DNA from: Planctomycetota bacterium
GTDB taxonomy: Bacteria > Planctomycetota > PLA2 > JAEUHO01
Reading direction: 5' to 3'
Length of the DNA: 64,000 nt
Assembly: GCA_028281445.1 (NCBI GenBank)
Contig: JANQJW010000103.1
Coordinates: 70,488 to 134,487, forward strand
In this document: positions 26,619-35,208 of the stretch, piece after piece
Layout of the letters: each line of letters begins with the position of its first letter
How positions within the stretch are numbered: position 1 is the stretch's first letter
Program-made: the position numbers and the translations under genes
Notes under the pieces: model-generated
Seen by the model: only the letters and a program-made list of their open reading frames with translations
The model's database searches: none
What the model was told of the DNA's origin: nothing

Positions 26619-27704
26619 CTACCGCGGCTCTTCCACCACCGGGAACTTCCGCTCGCCCGTGCCGAACCACTCCGGCTTCACCCGCAATCGCACACGCTGC
26701 CGGCTTGCCTCGGCACCCGTGAGAAGACGATCGAGCACAAGCGCCTTGAGCATCGAGTGGTGGGCACCTTGGATGCGTCGCCAACGCCCCTGGACGGCCG
26801 CCACATAGGCCTCCTCCGTCGTCCAGGGGTGCCGCAGGTGCATCTCGGCCTTCAGCCACATCGCGCCGGGCGCGCGCCCCATCAGGCCCTCGAGCATGCG
26901 AAGCCGGAATCGGTGCTGCGGCGCCGAGGGTGTGATGCGAACGCGCTGGGCCGCATGGCGGACGCTCGGAACGCGCCGGAAGTGAATCGGCTGCCGCCCG
27001 GCCACCAACAGCTCATCACCCGCCGCGCCTGCGTCCGTGAGCGCATAGTCCACGAACGGCGGCCAGGCGTTGCGTCCGCCCGCGGAGTGGAGCACGCGCA
27101 ACTTCGGGCGCTCGGAGCCGTCGCCGCCGCTGGCGCCAATCGCCATGTTCTCTGCAGGCACCACATCGACGACGAGCTTGAGCCGAAGCCCCCAGAGCAA
27201 TGCGTCGGCCACCTTCGGATCCCGCCCGTCCACGAGCGCGGCGATGACCGCCATCCAGTCCGCGCCCCGCAGCCCCTTCTTGAGCGCGCTGCGGAGCTGC
27301 AGACGCGACGCGTCCCGGTCGCGTGCGAGCAGGATGATTGCCTGCGCGGACCAGTGTTCCAGATGCGTCAGCAGCTTGTCCGGGTTCACGACGAGGCGCA
27401 GCCGGATGAGCGCGTCCCATGCGGCAGCCGCCACGGAGCGATCGTCCCAGTGCTCCTTGTAGGCGTGCTTGTCGAGCAGTCGCACGAGCGCACTGCGTAC
27501 GTCGTGCGCGCGCACGAGTGGAAGGGAAGCGGCAAGATGGGCACCCCACGCGCACTGAACCGGCTCGGAGGATCGCAACAGCGCCGCGACGGTGTCGAAC
27601 AGAACGTTCGTTGCGTTCGTCGCGCGCGGCGGGGGCTTGTCGTCCGCAACCGCGGTACCGGACACGAAAAGAAAGACGATCAGGACGAATGCGCGCTTCC
27701 TCAC
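26619..27704 (-). CDS. Exported helical-repeat protein
   Basis: 361 residues from GTG 27704, giving signal peptide MRKRAFVLIVFLFVSGTAVA. The first half is Leu/Ala-rich with HEAT-like helices ('VQCAWGAHLAASLPLV', 'DWMAVIAALVDGRDPKVADALLWGL'). The second half is less regular. It ends 10 bp before the EfpL start, so the two may be co-transcribed. No enzymatic motif is seen and the role is unknown. Confidence 0.7.
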   Translation of the reverse strand: MRKRAFVLIVFLFVSGTAVADDKPPPRATNATNVLFDTVAALLRSSEPVQCAWGAHLAASLPLVRAHDVRSALVRLLDKHAYKEHWDDRSVAAAAWDALIRLRLVVNPDKLLTHLEHWSAQAIILLARDRDASRLQLRSALKKGLRGADWMAVIAALVDGRDPKVADALLWGLRLKLVVDVVPAENMAIGASGGDGSERPKLRVLHSAGGRNAWPPFVDYALTDAGAAGDELLVAGRQPIHFRRVPSVRHAAQRVRITPSAPQHRFRLRMLEGLMGRAPGAMWLKAEMHLRHPWTTEEAYVAAVQGRWRRIQGAHHSMLKALVLDRLLTGAEASRQRVRLRVKPEWFGTGERKFPVVEEPR

Positions 27705-27872
27705 GACGCGTGAAGGTAGCACACGGCGCGCGCTTAAGACGTGCGTAAGACTCCTTGCGCTGGGCTTACGAGTCCGTCCTTTCTCTCGTTCCGGCTCGGG
27801 CACCGGCGCGCCTATGCGTTTGCAGACTTGAGCGCGCGAACGTCACACGCGTGCTCGGAAGGAGAGAGTGCC

Positions 27873-29921
27873 ATGAAGAACATCACTTCGATGTCCCGCA
27901 AACACATCTGCATCGCGCTCTTCGCCGCAGCGTTGCTTGCCGCCTGCGGCGGCGGAGAGACCGCAACTCCCACGGAGGTCGTCGGCGCCGACGGAACGCC
28001 TGTCACGGACGTTCCCGCGGCGCTGGAATTCACGCCGACGACGCTACAGGCCTCCACCAACGACCCGTTCACGATCCAGGGCGAGGGCTTCGTGGCCCCG
28101 GTCGAGATCCGCTTCCTTGACGCCCAAGGCAATCTGCTCGGCAGTGTCGTCGACGCCGATGCACGGGCCAACGGAACGCGCATCGAGGGCGAAGCCCCGA
28201 TGCTCCCGGATGTCACCGACGAGCCTGTCACGGTCGAGATCCGCAACGGCAACGGCGAGATCATGACGATTCCCGGCGTTCGCTTCGTGAACGAGATGGC
28301 CGAGCTCCGCACGATCGACGGCTCCGCGAACAACGAGACCACCCCGACGCTGGGTCAGGCCGGCACGGCGCTACGGGATGACGTCGGCCGCGCGTATGGA
28401 GACGGCATCTCGACGCCGGCAGGCGAAGGGCGCCTGAGCGCGCGTGCGATCAGCAGCCTGGTCTGCGCGCAGGACGGCTCCATCGAGAGCACGGTTGGCG
28501 CATCCGACATGTTCTGGCTCTGGGGCCAGTTCCTCGACCACGACATCGACCTCACGGGCGAAGCCGTTCCCGAGGAGTCCTTCCCCATCCAGGTCCCGCA
28601 GGGCGACATCTGGTTCGATCCGACCGGCTCCGGCGATGAAGAACTGCCGTTCCACCGCTCCGCCTGGCTGGCCTCGACGGGCACCGACACCACCAACTGG
28701 CGCCGGCAACCGAACGAGATCACGTCGTGGATCGACGCGTCGAACGTCTACGGCTCGGACGCGGTGCGCGCCGCGGCCCTGCGCACGCTGGACGGCACCG
28801 GCCGGCTCAAGACCAGCGACGGCGATCTCCTGCCTTTCAACACGGACGCGCTTCCGAACGCGCCGACCGCCTTCGACCCGACGTTCTTCCTCGCCGGCGA
28901 CGTTCGTGCGAGCGAACAGGTCGGGCTCACGGCCATGCACACGCTGTTCGTGCGCGAGCACAACCGGCTGGTCGACGACATGCGCGAAGAGAACCCGCAC
29001 CTCACCGGCGACCAGCTCTACGAAGCCGCACGGTGCTACGTGGCCGCCTTGATGCAAGTGATCACGTACCACGAGTTCCTACCGATGCTGCTCGGACCGC
29101 ACGCGCTCGGCCCCTACCAGGGCTACGACGCGAGCGTCGACGCCTCGATCGGCGTCGGCTTCTCGACGGCGATGTACCGCTTCGGCCACACGATGGTCTC
29201 GAGCGAGGTCTGGCGGATCGACGCCGAGGGCAACGAGGTCGAGGAAGGCCACTTGTCCCTGCGCGACGCCTTCTTCAACCCTGCGATCCTCGTCGAGGAA
29301 GGCGGCATCGACCCCGTGTTGCGCGGATTCGCGGCCAAACCGGCCCAGGAACTGGACGAGCTCGTCGTAGACGACCTGCGCAACTTCCTGTTCGGCGCGC
29401 CCGGCTCGGGCGGTCTGGATCTCGCGGCGTTGAACATCCAGCGCGGTCGCGATCACGGTCTTCCGGACTACAACGCCTTCCGCGTGGCGCACGGCCTGCC
29501 GGCGCTCACTTCGTTCTCCGAGGTCTCCCAGGACCCGAGTGTCGTCGAGAAGCTGGAAGCTGCGTACGACACGGTCAACGACATCGATCCCTGGCTGGGT
29601 GGTCTGTGTGAGGACCCGGCCCAGGGCGCGATGGTCGGCCGGCTGTTGCAGGCAGCCTTGGCGGATCAGTTCCGCCGCCTGCGCGACGGCGATCGGTTCT
29701 GGTACGAGCGCCTCTACAGCGGTCCGACGCTGGAGCGTCTCGAGCGCACGCGTCTCTCCGACGTGATCCGGCGCAACACCGGCATCGGCAACGAACTCTC
29801 GAACGCCGTGATGTCCATTGGTGAAGACGGTGGTCGCCCGGGTGACGGTGACAACCGCCCCCCGCGCCCGTCCCGCAGCCCGGCGACGCTGGAAGCCGTG
29901 ATGTCGAGCGTGCTCCGGTAG
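27873..29921 (+). CDS. Animal-type haem peroxidase lipoprotein
   Basis: 682 residues. 'LLAACGGG' lipobox near residue 26; residues about 50-140 form an IPT/TIG-like beta domain; the remainder is the animal haem peroxidase fold. Distal His223 in 'WGQFLDHDIDLT', Arg and substrate region 'LFVREHNRLVDDM', proximal His439 in 'YRFGHTMVSSEV', and the conserved 'LNIQRGRDHGLPDYN'. Such enzymes oxidise halides or organic substrates with H2O2. It lies on its own with GGAGAGAG upstream and is divergent from the 27704 gene. The surface location is inferred from the lipobox. Confidence 0.92.
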   Translation: MKNITSMSRKHICIALFAAALLAACGGGETATPTEVVGADGTPVTDVPAALEFTPTTLQASTNDPFTIQGEGFVAPVEIRFLDAQGNLLGSVVDADARANGTRIEGEAPMLPDVTDEPVTVEIRNGNGEIMTIPGVRFVNEMAELRTIDGSANNETTPTLGQAGTALRDDVGRAYGDGISTPAGEGRLSARAISSLVCAQDGSIESTVGASDMFWLWGQFLDHDIDLTGEAVPEESFPIQVPQGDIWFDPTGSGDEELPFHRSAWLASTGTDTTNWRRQPNEITSWIDASNVYGSDAVRAAALRTLDGTGRLKTSDGDLLPFNTDALPNAPTAFDPTFFLAGDVRASEQVGLTAMHTLFVREHNRLVDDMREENPHLTGDQLYEAARCYVAALMQVITYHEFLPMLLGPHALGPYQGYDASVDASIGVGFSTAMYRFGHTMVSSEVWRIDAEGNEVEEGHLSLRDAFFNPAILVEEGGIDPVLRGFAAKPAQELDELVVDDLRNFLFGAPGSGGLDLAALNIQRGRDHGLPDYNAFRVAHGLPALTSFSEVSQDPSVVEKLEAAYDTVNDIDPWLGGLCEDPAQGAMVGRLLQAALADQFRRLRDGDRFWYERLYSGPTLERLERTRLSDVIRRNTGIGNELSNAVMSIGEDGGRPGDGDNRPPRPSRSPATLEAVMSSVLR

Positions 29922-29984
29922 CACCAACGCCGTCTCACCACCTCCTATCCCCCGCAAGGCTGGTGTGTATCGCCGGCCACCCCA

Positions 29985-30021
29985 GCGGCCCACCTCGTGT
30001 ACCGGCATCGAGGTGGGCCGC
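29985..30021. terminator. 13-bp perfect hairpin after peroxidase gene
   Basis: GCGGCCCACCTCG pairs fully with CGAGGTGGGCCGC around an 11-nt loop, 64 bp beyond the stop. No T-tract. Confidence 0.55.
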
Positions 30022-30053
30022 ACTTCGTGATGGCGCCTATCGCCTCTTCGTCT

Positions 30054-30170
30054 TCAAGTGCGGCACGCTGGGCTGAGGGCGCTCAGGCCACTTCGTCGTC
30101 CTCGCGTGGAATACCACGCCACGTCCTTCTCATCGGCCTTCCGCACCCCATCCAGCGCGCCGATCGTCAT
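30054..30170 (-). CDS. Possible 38-residue small protein with AWYxTxGR motif
   Basis: Short frame MTIGALDGVRKADEKDV...ending ACRT, with GGGAGA ahead of the ATG. Its central ADEKDVAWYSTRGR resembles the translated segment at 25157-25195, differing mainly at third codon positions and by one whole codon. This hints at a real small-protein family, but the palindromic DNA offers another explanation. Low confidence. Confidence 0.25.
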   Translation of the reverse strand: MTIGALDGVRKADEKDVAWYSTRGRRSGLSALSPACRT

Positions 30171-30220
30171 CGCTTGTCTCCCGGATTCCCGAATGGGCCT
30201 CACCAGGCCGCGCAAGAGCG

Positions 30221-31156
30221 CTATCGCGGCAGCGCGGCGTCCAGGGTGTGCAGCGTCGCCTGCTCGCAGATGGTGATCCCGTCGCGGACGTAGCAGTCCC
30301 AGTCGAGGAACGCCACACAGGTGCCGTGGAAGCGCGCACGGGCCTCGAAGTCCGGATCGTCGGGGGCGTAGCCCTCGAGGATGCCCGCGAGCATCGCCTG
30401 GCCGCCCCACGAGTAGATGTAGCCGGGATCGCGAGCCGGGTCACCGCGCCAGAGATCGCTCCAGTCGATGACACCCGCGATGCCGGCGCGGTCTTCCGTG
30501 AGCAGCAGGTGCTCGGCGTGCAGATCGTCGTGCAGCAGGCAGCCCGGTCCCTCGTAGTCCGGCGGCAGCAGCGCGGGGTCCGCGAAGAACTGCTCTGCGC
30601 GCGCGGCCATGGCGGGAACGCGCGCGCGAAACCGCGCCAGGAACCTGTCACGCATGTTGTCGCGGCGCTCTGCCGGTCCCATGCCCGGCTTGTCAAGATC
30701 AGCAAGCTGTACTGTGCGGTACGGCACGTCGACGGCATGCAGCGCGCGGAAGAACGCGCCGAGCGATCGCCCGAGCGCTTCGAAGTCCACGGAGTCCGGC
30801 TCGACCTTGGACGCGTTCACGCCTTCGAGCTTCGGATAGCCCGAGAAGACGTACGGGAACGCGTCGCTCCGCAGCTCGCCCCATGCGTACCTGGGCACGG
30901 GCAAGGGCGCTGCGTGCGCGATCCACGGCAGGACGACGAGCTCGGCGCGCAGACGCGCCTGCTCCTTCTCCCGGCGCGGGAACCGGAAGACGTACCCGCC
31001 TGCCTCGTACGCGTCGAAGTCCCAGCCCTCGCCCAGCAGGCGTACGTCGGCCCCGGCCAGCTCCGGTACGGCATCGTGAATGGCCGCTGCCGCTTGCTCG
31101 AGGGTCAGCTCGCGATCAGGAGTCGAGGGATGAACGCTCAGAGCGCGAGCTGCCAC
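30221..31156 (-). CDS. Aminoglycoside phosphotransferase-family kinase
   Basis: 311 residues with APH/choline-kinase-like fold: 'LLGEGWDFDAYEAGGYVFRFPRR' N-lobe, catalytic 'LLHDDLHAEHLLLTED' (Asp in HDDLH) and metal-binding 'VIDWSDLWRGDPARD'. The opening frame overlaps the porin's end by 19 bp and uses a GTG at 31156, without a visible Shine-Dalgarno, so the exact start is uncertain. These kinases phosphorylate small molecules; resistance to a drug is possible but not shown. Confidence 0.85.
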   Translation of the reverse strand: MAARALSVHPSTPDRELTLEQAAAAIHDAVPELAGADVRLLGEGWDFDAYEAGGYVFRFPRREKEQARLRAELVVLPWIAHAAPLPVPRYAWGELRSDAFPYVFSGYPKLEGVNASKVEPDSVDFEALGRSLGAFFRALHAVDVPYRTVQLADLDKPGMGPAERRDNMRDRFLARFRARVPAMAARAEQFFADPALLPPDYEGPGCLLHDDLHAEHLLLTEDRAGIAGVIDWSDLWRGDPARDPGYIYSWGGQAMLAGILEGYAPDDPDFEARARFHGTCVAFLDWDCYVRDGITICEQATLHTLDAALPR

Positions 31157-32595
31157 TGGAAGCGGAGCAGGATGCCGTACGTGTCGCTGCCGGTGCCCGC
31201 CGCGCCGTTGTTGCCCGGATAGCCGGTGAATGTGTCGAACAGCAGAGCGGATCCGGCCGAGTCACCGGAGACGATCGACGCGTCGATCTGCAGCTTGTTG
31301 CCGTGGCCGTTGAGGTAGTAGTTCACGCCGAAGGCGATTTCCTGCACGCGGCCGTGGCCGAGCGGATGCTGCGTGACAGCCGTGCCGCCGGCGGGCACCG
31401 TGAGCGTCATCGGCGGGGAGTTCGTGGTGTCGTACGTACTGAAGCGCGCGGCCAGCTCCCAGGCCGTGCCGGGGAAGTGGTAGCCGAGCTGCACGAGCCA
31501 GGCCAGGGCCTCGTAGTCGTTGGTGTTCGGAGCGAGCTCCGTAGCCGTGTTGACGACGGAGGCGTTCACCGACCAGCCACCGTAGCCCATGGCGAGATCC
31601 AGGCCGTAGCGGATCGAATCGGCGACCTGCGCGTGCGGGCGGTTGAAGCGATCGGCGTAGTAGTAGATCCAGGCGCCGGCCTCGCCGTACCACTGGCAGG
31701 TCTTCTGGCGCAGCGCGCCCTCCTGATAGCCGATCGGGTTCATGAATGCCCAGTTGACGCGGAAGGCGTAGGCCAATCCGTCAGACGTACGCGTGTCGAT
31801 GACGTTGCGGATCGAGTCGCCGCCATCGCCGTTCGTGATCGTGAGGAGGTAGCTCCATTCGTTCTTGCAGCCGAAGGAGCCGTGGATGCCAACGCCGTGG
31901 TCCCGATTGCGGTCCGTGGCGCCCGGCATCAGGCTGCCGACGAAGGCACTGGCGAGCGAGATGTCCACGAACTGCTGGAGCTCGGGCGCGATCATGAGCT
32001 GGCGCGTATTCGCCGTGGCAATCGTCCCCATGCGGATGTTCAGGAGGTCGGACATCGACCACTGGATCCAGGCCTCGCTCAGCGTGTCGTAGTTGAGACT
32101 CTGCTGCAGGGGGCCCAGCGCATTGTTCACGAACGAGCCATTGCGCTGTTGGTCGAGCACGTCCTGACCCCAGTGGCCGAACTCGAGCTCGAGGTAGTAG
32201 CTGATATTGCACGGCGCCGTGCCGGAGAACTTGACGGTCGCGCGCGGCACGGAGAAACCGGAACCATGGTCCAGACCCGCGCGCCCGGCCGGGTTGTTCG
32301 GGTTGCCCGGGATCGCCGCCAGGCCCGCGCGCTGGCTGCTGTCCCAGATCCACGCTTCGTAGCGCGCCTGGAGCGTCATGTTGATCCGCAGCGAGAAGTC
32401 GCCGCCCTTGATCCAGAAGCCACTGTCGTAGCCCGCGCTGCCCGGGCCGCCGACGAGATGCGCATCGGCCTCGTCACCGCTCAGGTAGCGGTCGACGGCG
32501 GCCTGGATGTCGCGCGCGCTCACGGTCTCGGCGTGCGCGGGCACGGACGTCGCGGCCAGGGCGCAGACCAACACCAACCCACTGAGGAACTTCAT
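31138..32595 (-). CDS. Outer-membrane porin (OprP/OprO-like)
   Basis: 485 residues from MKFLSGLVLV (GGAGGG upstream), signal peptide ending 'ATSVPAHAE'. A short helical segment (about 25-45) precedes alternating aromatic/polar strands throughout ('DFSLRINMTLQARYEAWIW', 'ISYYLELEFGHWG', 'EIAFGVNYYLNG') and a C-terminal 'ILLRFQWQLAL' with aromatic near the end, as in beta-barrel porins of the phosphate-selective O/P type. The substrate is not determinable. Confidence 0.85.
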   Translation of the reverse strand: MKFLSGLVLVCALAATSVPAHAETVSARDIQAAVDRYLSGDEADAHLVGGPGSAGYDSGFWIKGGDFSLRINMTLQARYEAWIWDSSQRAGLAAIPGNPNNPAGRAGLDHGSGFSVPRATVKFSGTAPCNISYYLELEFGHWGQDVLDQQRNGSFVNNALGPLQQSLNYDTLSEAWIQWSMSDLLNIRMGTIATANTRQLMIAPELQQFVDISLASAFVGSLMPGATDRNRDHGVGIHGSFGCKNEWSYLLTITNGDGGDSIRNVIDTRTSDGLAYAFRVNWAFMNPIGYQEGALRQKTCQWYGEAGAWIYYYADRFNRPHAQVADSIRYGLDLAMGYGGWSVNASVVNTATELAPNTNDYEALAWLVQLGYHFPGTAWELAARFSTYDTTNSPPMTLTVPAGGTAVTQHPLGHGRVQEIAFGVNYYLNGHGNKLQIDASIVSGDSAGSALLFDTFTGYPGNNGAAGTGSDTYGILLRFQWQLAL

Positions 32596-32687
32596 GCGGG
32601 GCCCTCCTTCTGCCCCACGAGGTTCGCCGGAGGCCGTCACTCGGTCGTCATGCGGCCTGCCGGGACCAAGGGCTATACTCCCGCGCC

Positions 32688-33029
32688 ATGACTACATTCC
32701 TCTACAAGTCCACCTGAAGCACCTGCAAGGAACCACGCGTGCTCGTGGAGAAGCTGGCGCCCAAGGCAACGATTCGCAACTACGCCAAGGACGCGCTGAC
32801 GCGCAAGGAGATCGATGCTCTCCTCGCCGTCGCGCCCGTGGCCGACATCATCAACACGCGCCACAAGGTCGCGAAGGAGAACGGGTGGAAGGAGAAGGCG
32901 CCGTCCAAGACGGCGTTCGCCAAGGCCCTGATGGCCGAGCCGAACCTCATCCGGCGCCCGATCCTCGTCAAGGGCAAGTCCTTCGTCGTGGGCAAGGACC
33001 TCGAGGGGATCAGGAAACTCCTCGAATAG
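32688..33029 (+). CDS. ArsC/Spx-like thioredoxin-fold protein, probable selenoprotein (TGA at 32715)
   Basis: 113 residues if the in-frame TGA at codon 10 is read as selenocysteine: MTTFLYKST-U-STCKEPRVLVEKL. Families such as ArsC, Spx and YffB carry Cys-x-x-Cys or CSxC exactly here (for example YKNCSTCRKA), so the TGA replaces the catalytic first Cys. The remainder ('RNYAKDALTRKEIDALL', 'IRRPILVKGKSFVVGKD') is clearly the ArsC/Spx fold. A naive call would begin at GTG 32739 and lose the redox motif. A hairpin with G in its loop lies about 20 nt after the TGA. Followed 13 bp later by an acetyltransferase gene. Confidence 0.82.
32733..32748 (+). promoter_or_regulatory. Candidate bacterial SECIS hairpin
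   Basis: CCACG-CGTGCT-CGTGG: five pairs, six-base loop with G at its second position, loop starting about 20 nt after the TGA. This fits the published bacterial SECIS rules (small stem-loop, G among the first two loop bases). Confidence 0.6.
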
Positions 33030-33042
33030 GTACGCTATCCGC

Positions 33043-33492
33043 ATGACGAATGCGGACGCCATCTCGCTGCGTGAAATCACCAAGGACACCCTGGGGCCGA
33101 TCCTCCGGGTCAAGGTGCGGCCGGACCAGGACCAGTTCGTGGCCAACAACGCGGTCTCGATCGCGCAGGCCCACTTCCACGACGACGCGTGGTTCCGCGG
33201 CATCTACAAGGGTGACGATCCCGTCGGCTTCGTGATGCTCTCGGTGATCCCCGAGAAAGCGGAGTACTTCCTCTGGCGCTTCCTCATCGGGGCCGAGCAC
33301 CAGGGCAAGGGCTACGGTCGCGCAGCCATCGAACTGCTGATCGACCACGTCCGGACGCTGCCGGACGCCAAGGCGTTCTTCTTGAGCCACGCCAAGGGCG
33401 AGGGCGGGCCCGGCCCCTTCTACGAGAAGCTCGGCTTCGTCTATACGGGCGAGGAGGAAGAAGGCGAGCTGCTCATGAAGCTGGAGCTCTAG
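33043..33492 (+). CDS. GNAT-family N-acetyltransferase
   Basis: 149 residues; acetyl-CoA loop 'AEHQGKGYGRAAIELL' (motif A, Q-x-x-G-x-G/A) at about 85-100, preceded by 'YFLWRFLIG' and ending 'FYEKLGFVYTGEEEEGELLMKLEL', typical of RimI/SpeG-like small acetyltransferases. The acceptor is unknown. It sits between the selenoprotein and ggt with almost no gaps, so the three are probably co-transcribed. Confidence 0.9.
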   Translation: MTNADAISLREITKDTLGPILRVKVRPDQDQFVANNAVSIAQAHFHDDAWFRGIYKGDDPVGFVMLSVIPEKAEYFLWRFLIGAEHQGKGYGRAAIELLIDHVRTLPDAKAFFLSHAKGEGGPGPFYEKLGFVYTGEEEEGELLMKLEL

Positions 33493-35208
33493 GTGCGCAC
33501 CGCACTGCTCGCCTTCGCGCTGCTATTGCCCGCGGGCGGCGCGCTGGCCGCCCCCTGCGAGCGAAAGCCCCTGCTGGCCGGCGCGGTTGCCACCGTGAAC
33601 GCACTGGCGACCGACGCAGGCATTCGCGCACTGCAGCAAGGCGGCAACGCGGTGGATGCGGCGATCGCCGCTGCGCTCACGCTGGGTGTTGTCGACAGCC
33701 ACAATTCCGGCATCGGCGGCGGCTGCTTCTTCCTGATGCGGCGCGCCGACGGCGAGGTGTTCGCCATCGATGGGCGCGAGACCGCACCCGCTGCCGCGAC
33801 GCGAGACATGTTCGTGCGTGACGGAAAGGCGGTCTCGGCACTGAGCCTCAAGGGAGCGCTGGCGATCGGCGTGCCGGGCTCGCTTGCGGCCTACGACATG
33901 GCGCTGCGCCACGCGGGGCGGCTCACGCTGGGCGCGGCACTGCAGCGAGGCCGCCTGCTCGCCGAGCGGGGCTTTCCGCTCGGTCCGGTCCTGGCCGCTC
34001 GGCTCAATGCCAAGGCGGACGACCTCGCCACCTTCCCCGCGACGCGGGCGAGCTTTCACAAGCCGGACGGCACGTGGAGTGCAGGCGAGACTTTCGTTCA
34101 AACGGACCTCGCACGCACCTACCGTGCGCTGCAACGCTACGGCGTCGACTGGTTCTATCGCGGGCCGTTCGCGCAACGCGTCGCGGCCTGGATGGAGACC
34201 AACGGCGGCTTGCTCACGGCGAGGGACTTCGCCGGCTACGAGGCGAAGCGCCGGCGCAGCGTTCGGTCCCGGTACCGCGGGCTGGAGGTCATCGGGTTCC
34301 CGCCGCCGTCGTCGGGCGGCGTGCACGTGGCGCAGATCCTCGGGATCCTCGAGAACTTCGAGTACAGCTGGAAGTCGTTTCACACGTATCTGCACGTGAT
34401 GGCGGAAGCCATGAAGCGCGCGTTCGCCGATCGCGCGCACTGGCTCGGCGATCCCGATTTCGCGCGGGTCCCGCGGAACCTCTGCGCGAATGGGTACTGC
34501 GACGCGCTTGCAGAGAGCATCGACCCGGAGCGCGCTGCAGTTGTCGAACACGGGACGCCGCCGCGCGCCCTGGAGGAGGTCTTCGGCAAGCACACGACGC
34601 ACATCGCGGCCGCAGACAGCGATGGCAACTGGGTTGCGATCACGGCGACCATCAACACCTCGTTCGGGTCCAAGGTCGTGATCCCGGGCACCGGCGTCCT
34701 GATGAACAACCAGATGGACGACTTCGCCGCGCAGCCCGGGGTACCCAACGCCTACGGGCTTGTCGGAGCGGAAGCGAACGCCGTGGGCCCTGGCAAGCGG
34801 CCCCTGTCGAGCATGAGCCCGACCATCGTGCTGCGTGACGGACGGCCCTTCCTCACCCTCGGCGGCGCCGGCGGCCCCACGATCATTACGCAGGTCTCGC
34901 AGACGATCGTGAATCACGTCGATCTGGGGCTTTCCTTCGAGGATTCCGTCGCCGCGCCGCGTGTTCACCATCAGTGGAAGCCCGACGTGCTCTTCATCGA
35001 CGGTACCTGGCTCGCCGGCGAGCCGGCGCGGCTCGAACGCCGCGGCCACGTCGTGAAACGGCGCGCGGGACTCGGCGTCACGCAGGCTGTGGGACGGCGG
35101 CCGGACGGCTCCTTCGCTGCGGTCAGCGACCCGCGCGTGGACGGCGAGCGCAGGGGACGGGCGCGTACATGGGACCCGCGCGCGCCGGTATCCTCAGGCG
35201 CGCGATGA
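33493..35208 (+). CDS. ggt: Gamma-glutamyltransferase
   Basis: 571 residues, GTG start directly after the acetyltransferase stop, signal peptide 'RTALLAFALLLPAGGALAAP'. N-terminal domain 'GGNAVDAAIAAALTLGVVD' and 'GIGGGCFFLM'. The autocatalytic cleavage site and nucleophile is 'KHTTHIAAADSDGN' with Thr368 expected as N-terminal residue of the small subunit; 'GPGKRPLSSMSPTIV' and 'GGAGGPTI' follow. The enzyme hydrolyses or transfers gamma-glutamyl groups of glutathione in the periplasm. The stop overlaps the next gene's start. Confidence 0.95.
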   Translation: MRTALLAFALLLPAGGALAAPCERKPLLAGAVATVNALATDAGIRALQQGGNAVDAAIAAALTLGVVDSHNSGIGGGCFFLMRRADGEVFAIDGRETAPAAATRDMFVRDGKAVSALSLKGALAIGVPGSLAAYDMALRHAGRLTLGAALQRGRLLAERGFPLGPVLAARLNAKADDLATFPATRASFHKPDGTWSAGETFVQTDLARTYRALQRYGVDWFYRGPFAQRVAAWMETNGGLLTARDFAGYEAKRRRSVRSRYRGLEVIGFPPPSSGGVHVAQILGILENFEYSWKSFHTYLHVMAEAMKRAFADRAHWLGDPDFARVPRNLCANGYCDALAESIDPERAAVVEHGTPPRALEEVFGKHTTHIAAADSDGNWVAITATINTSFGSKVVIPGTGVLMNNQMDDFAAQPGVPNAYGLVGAEANAVGPGKRPLSSMSPTIVLRDGRPFLTLGGAGGPTIITQVSQTIVNHVDLGLSFEDSVAAPRVHHQWKPDVLFIDGTWLAGEPARLERRGHVVKRRAGLGVTQAVGRRPDGSFAAVSDPRVDGERRGRARTWDPRAPVSSGAR

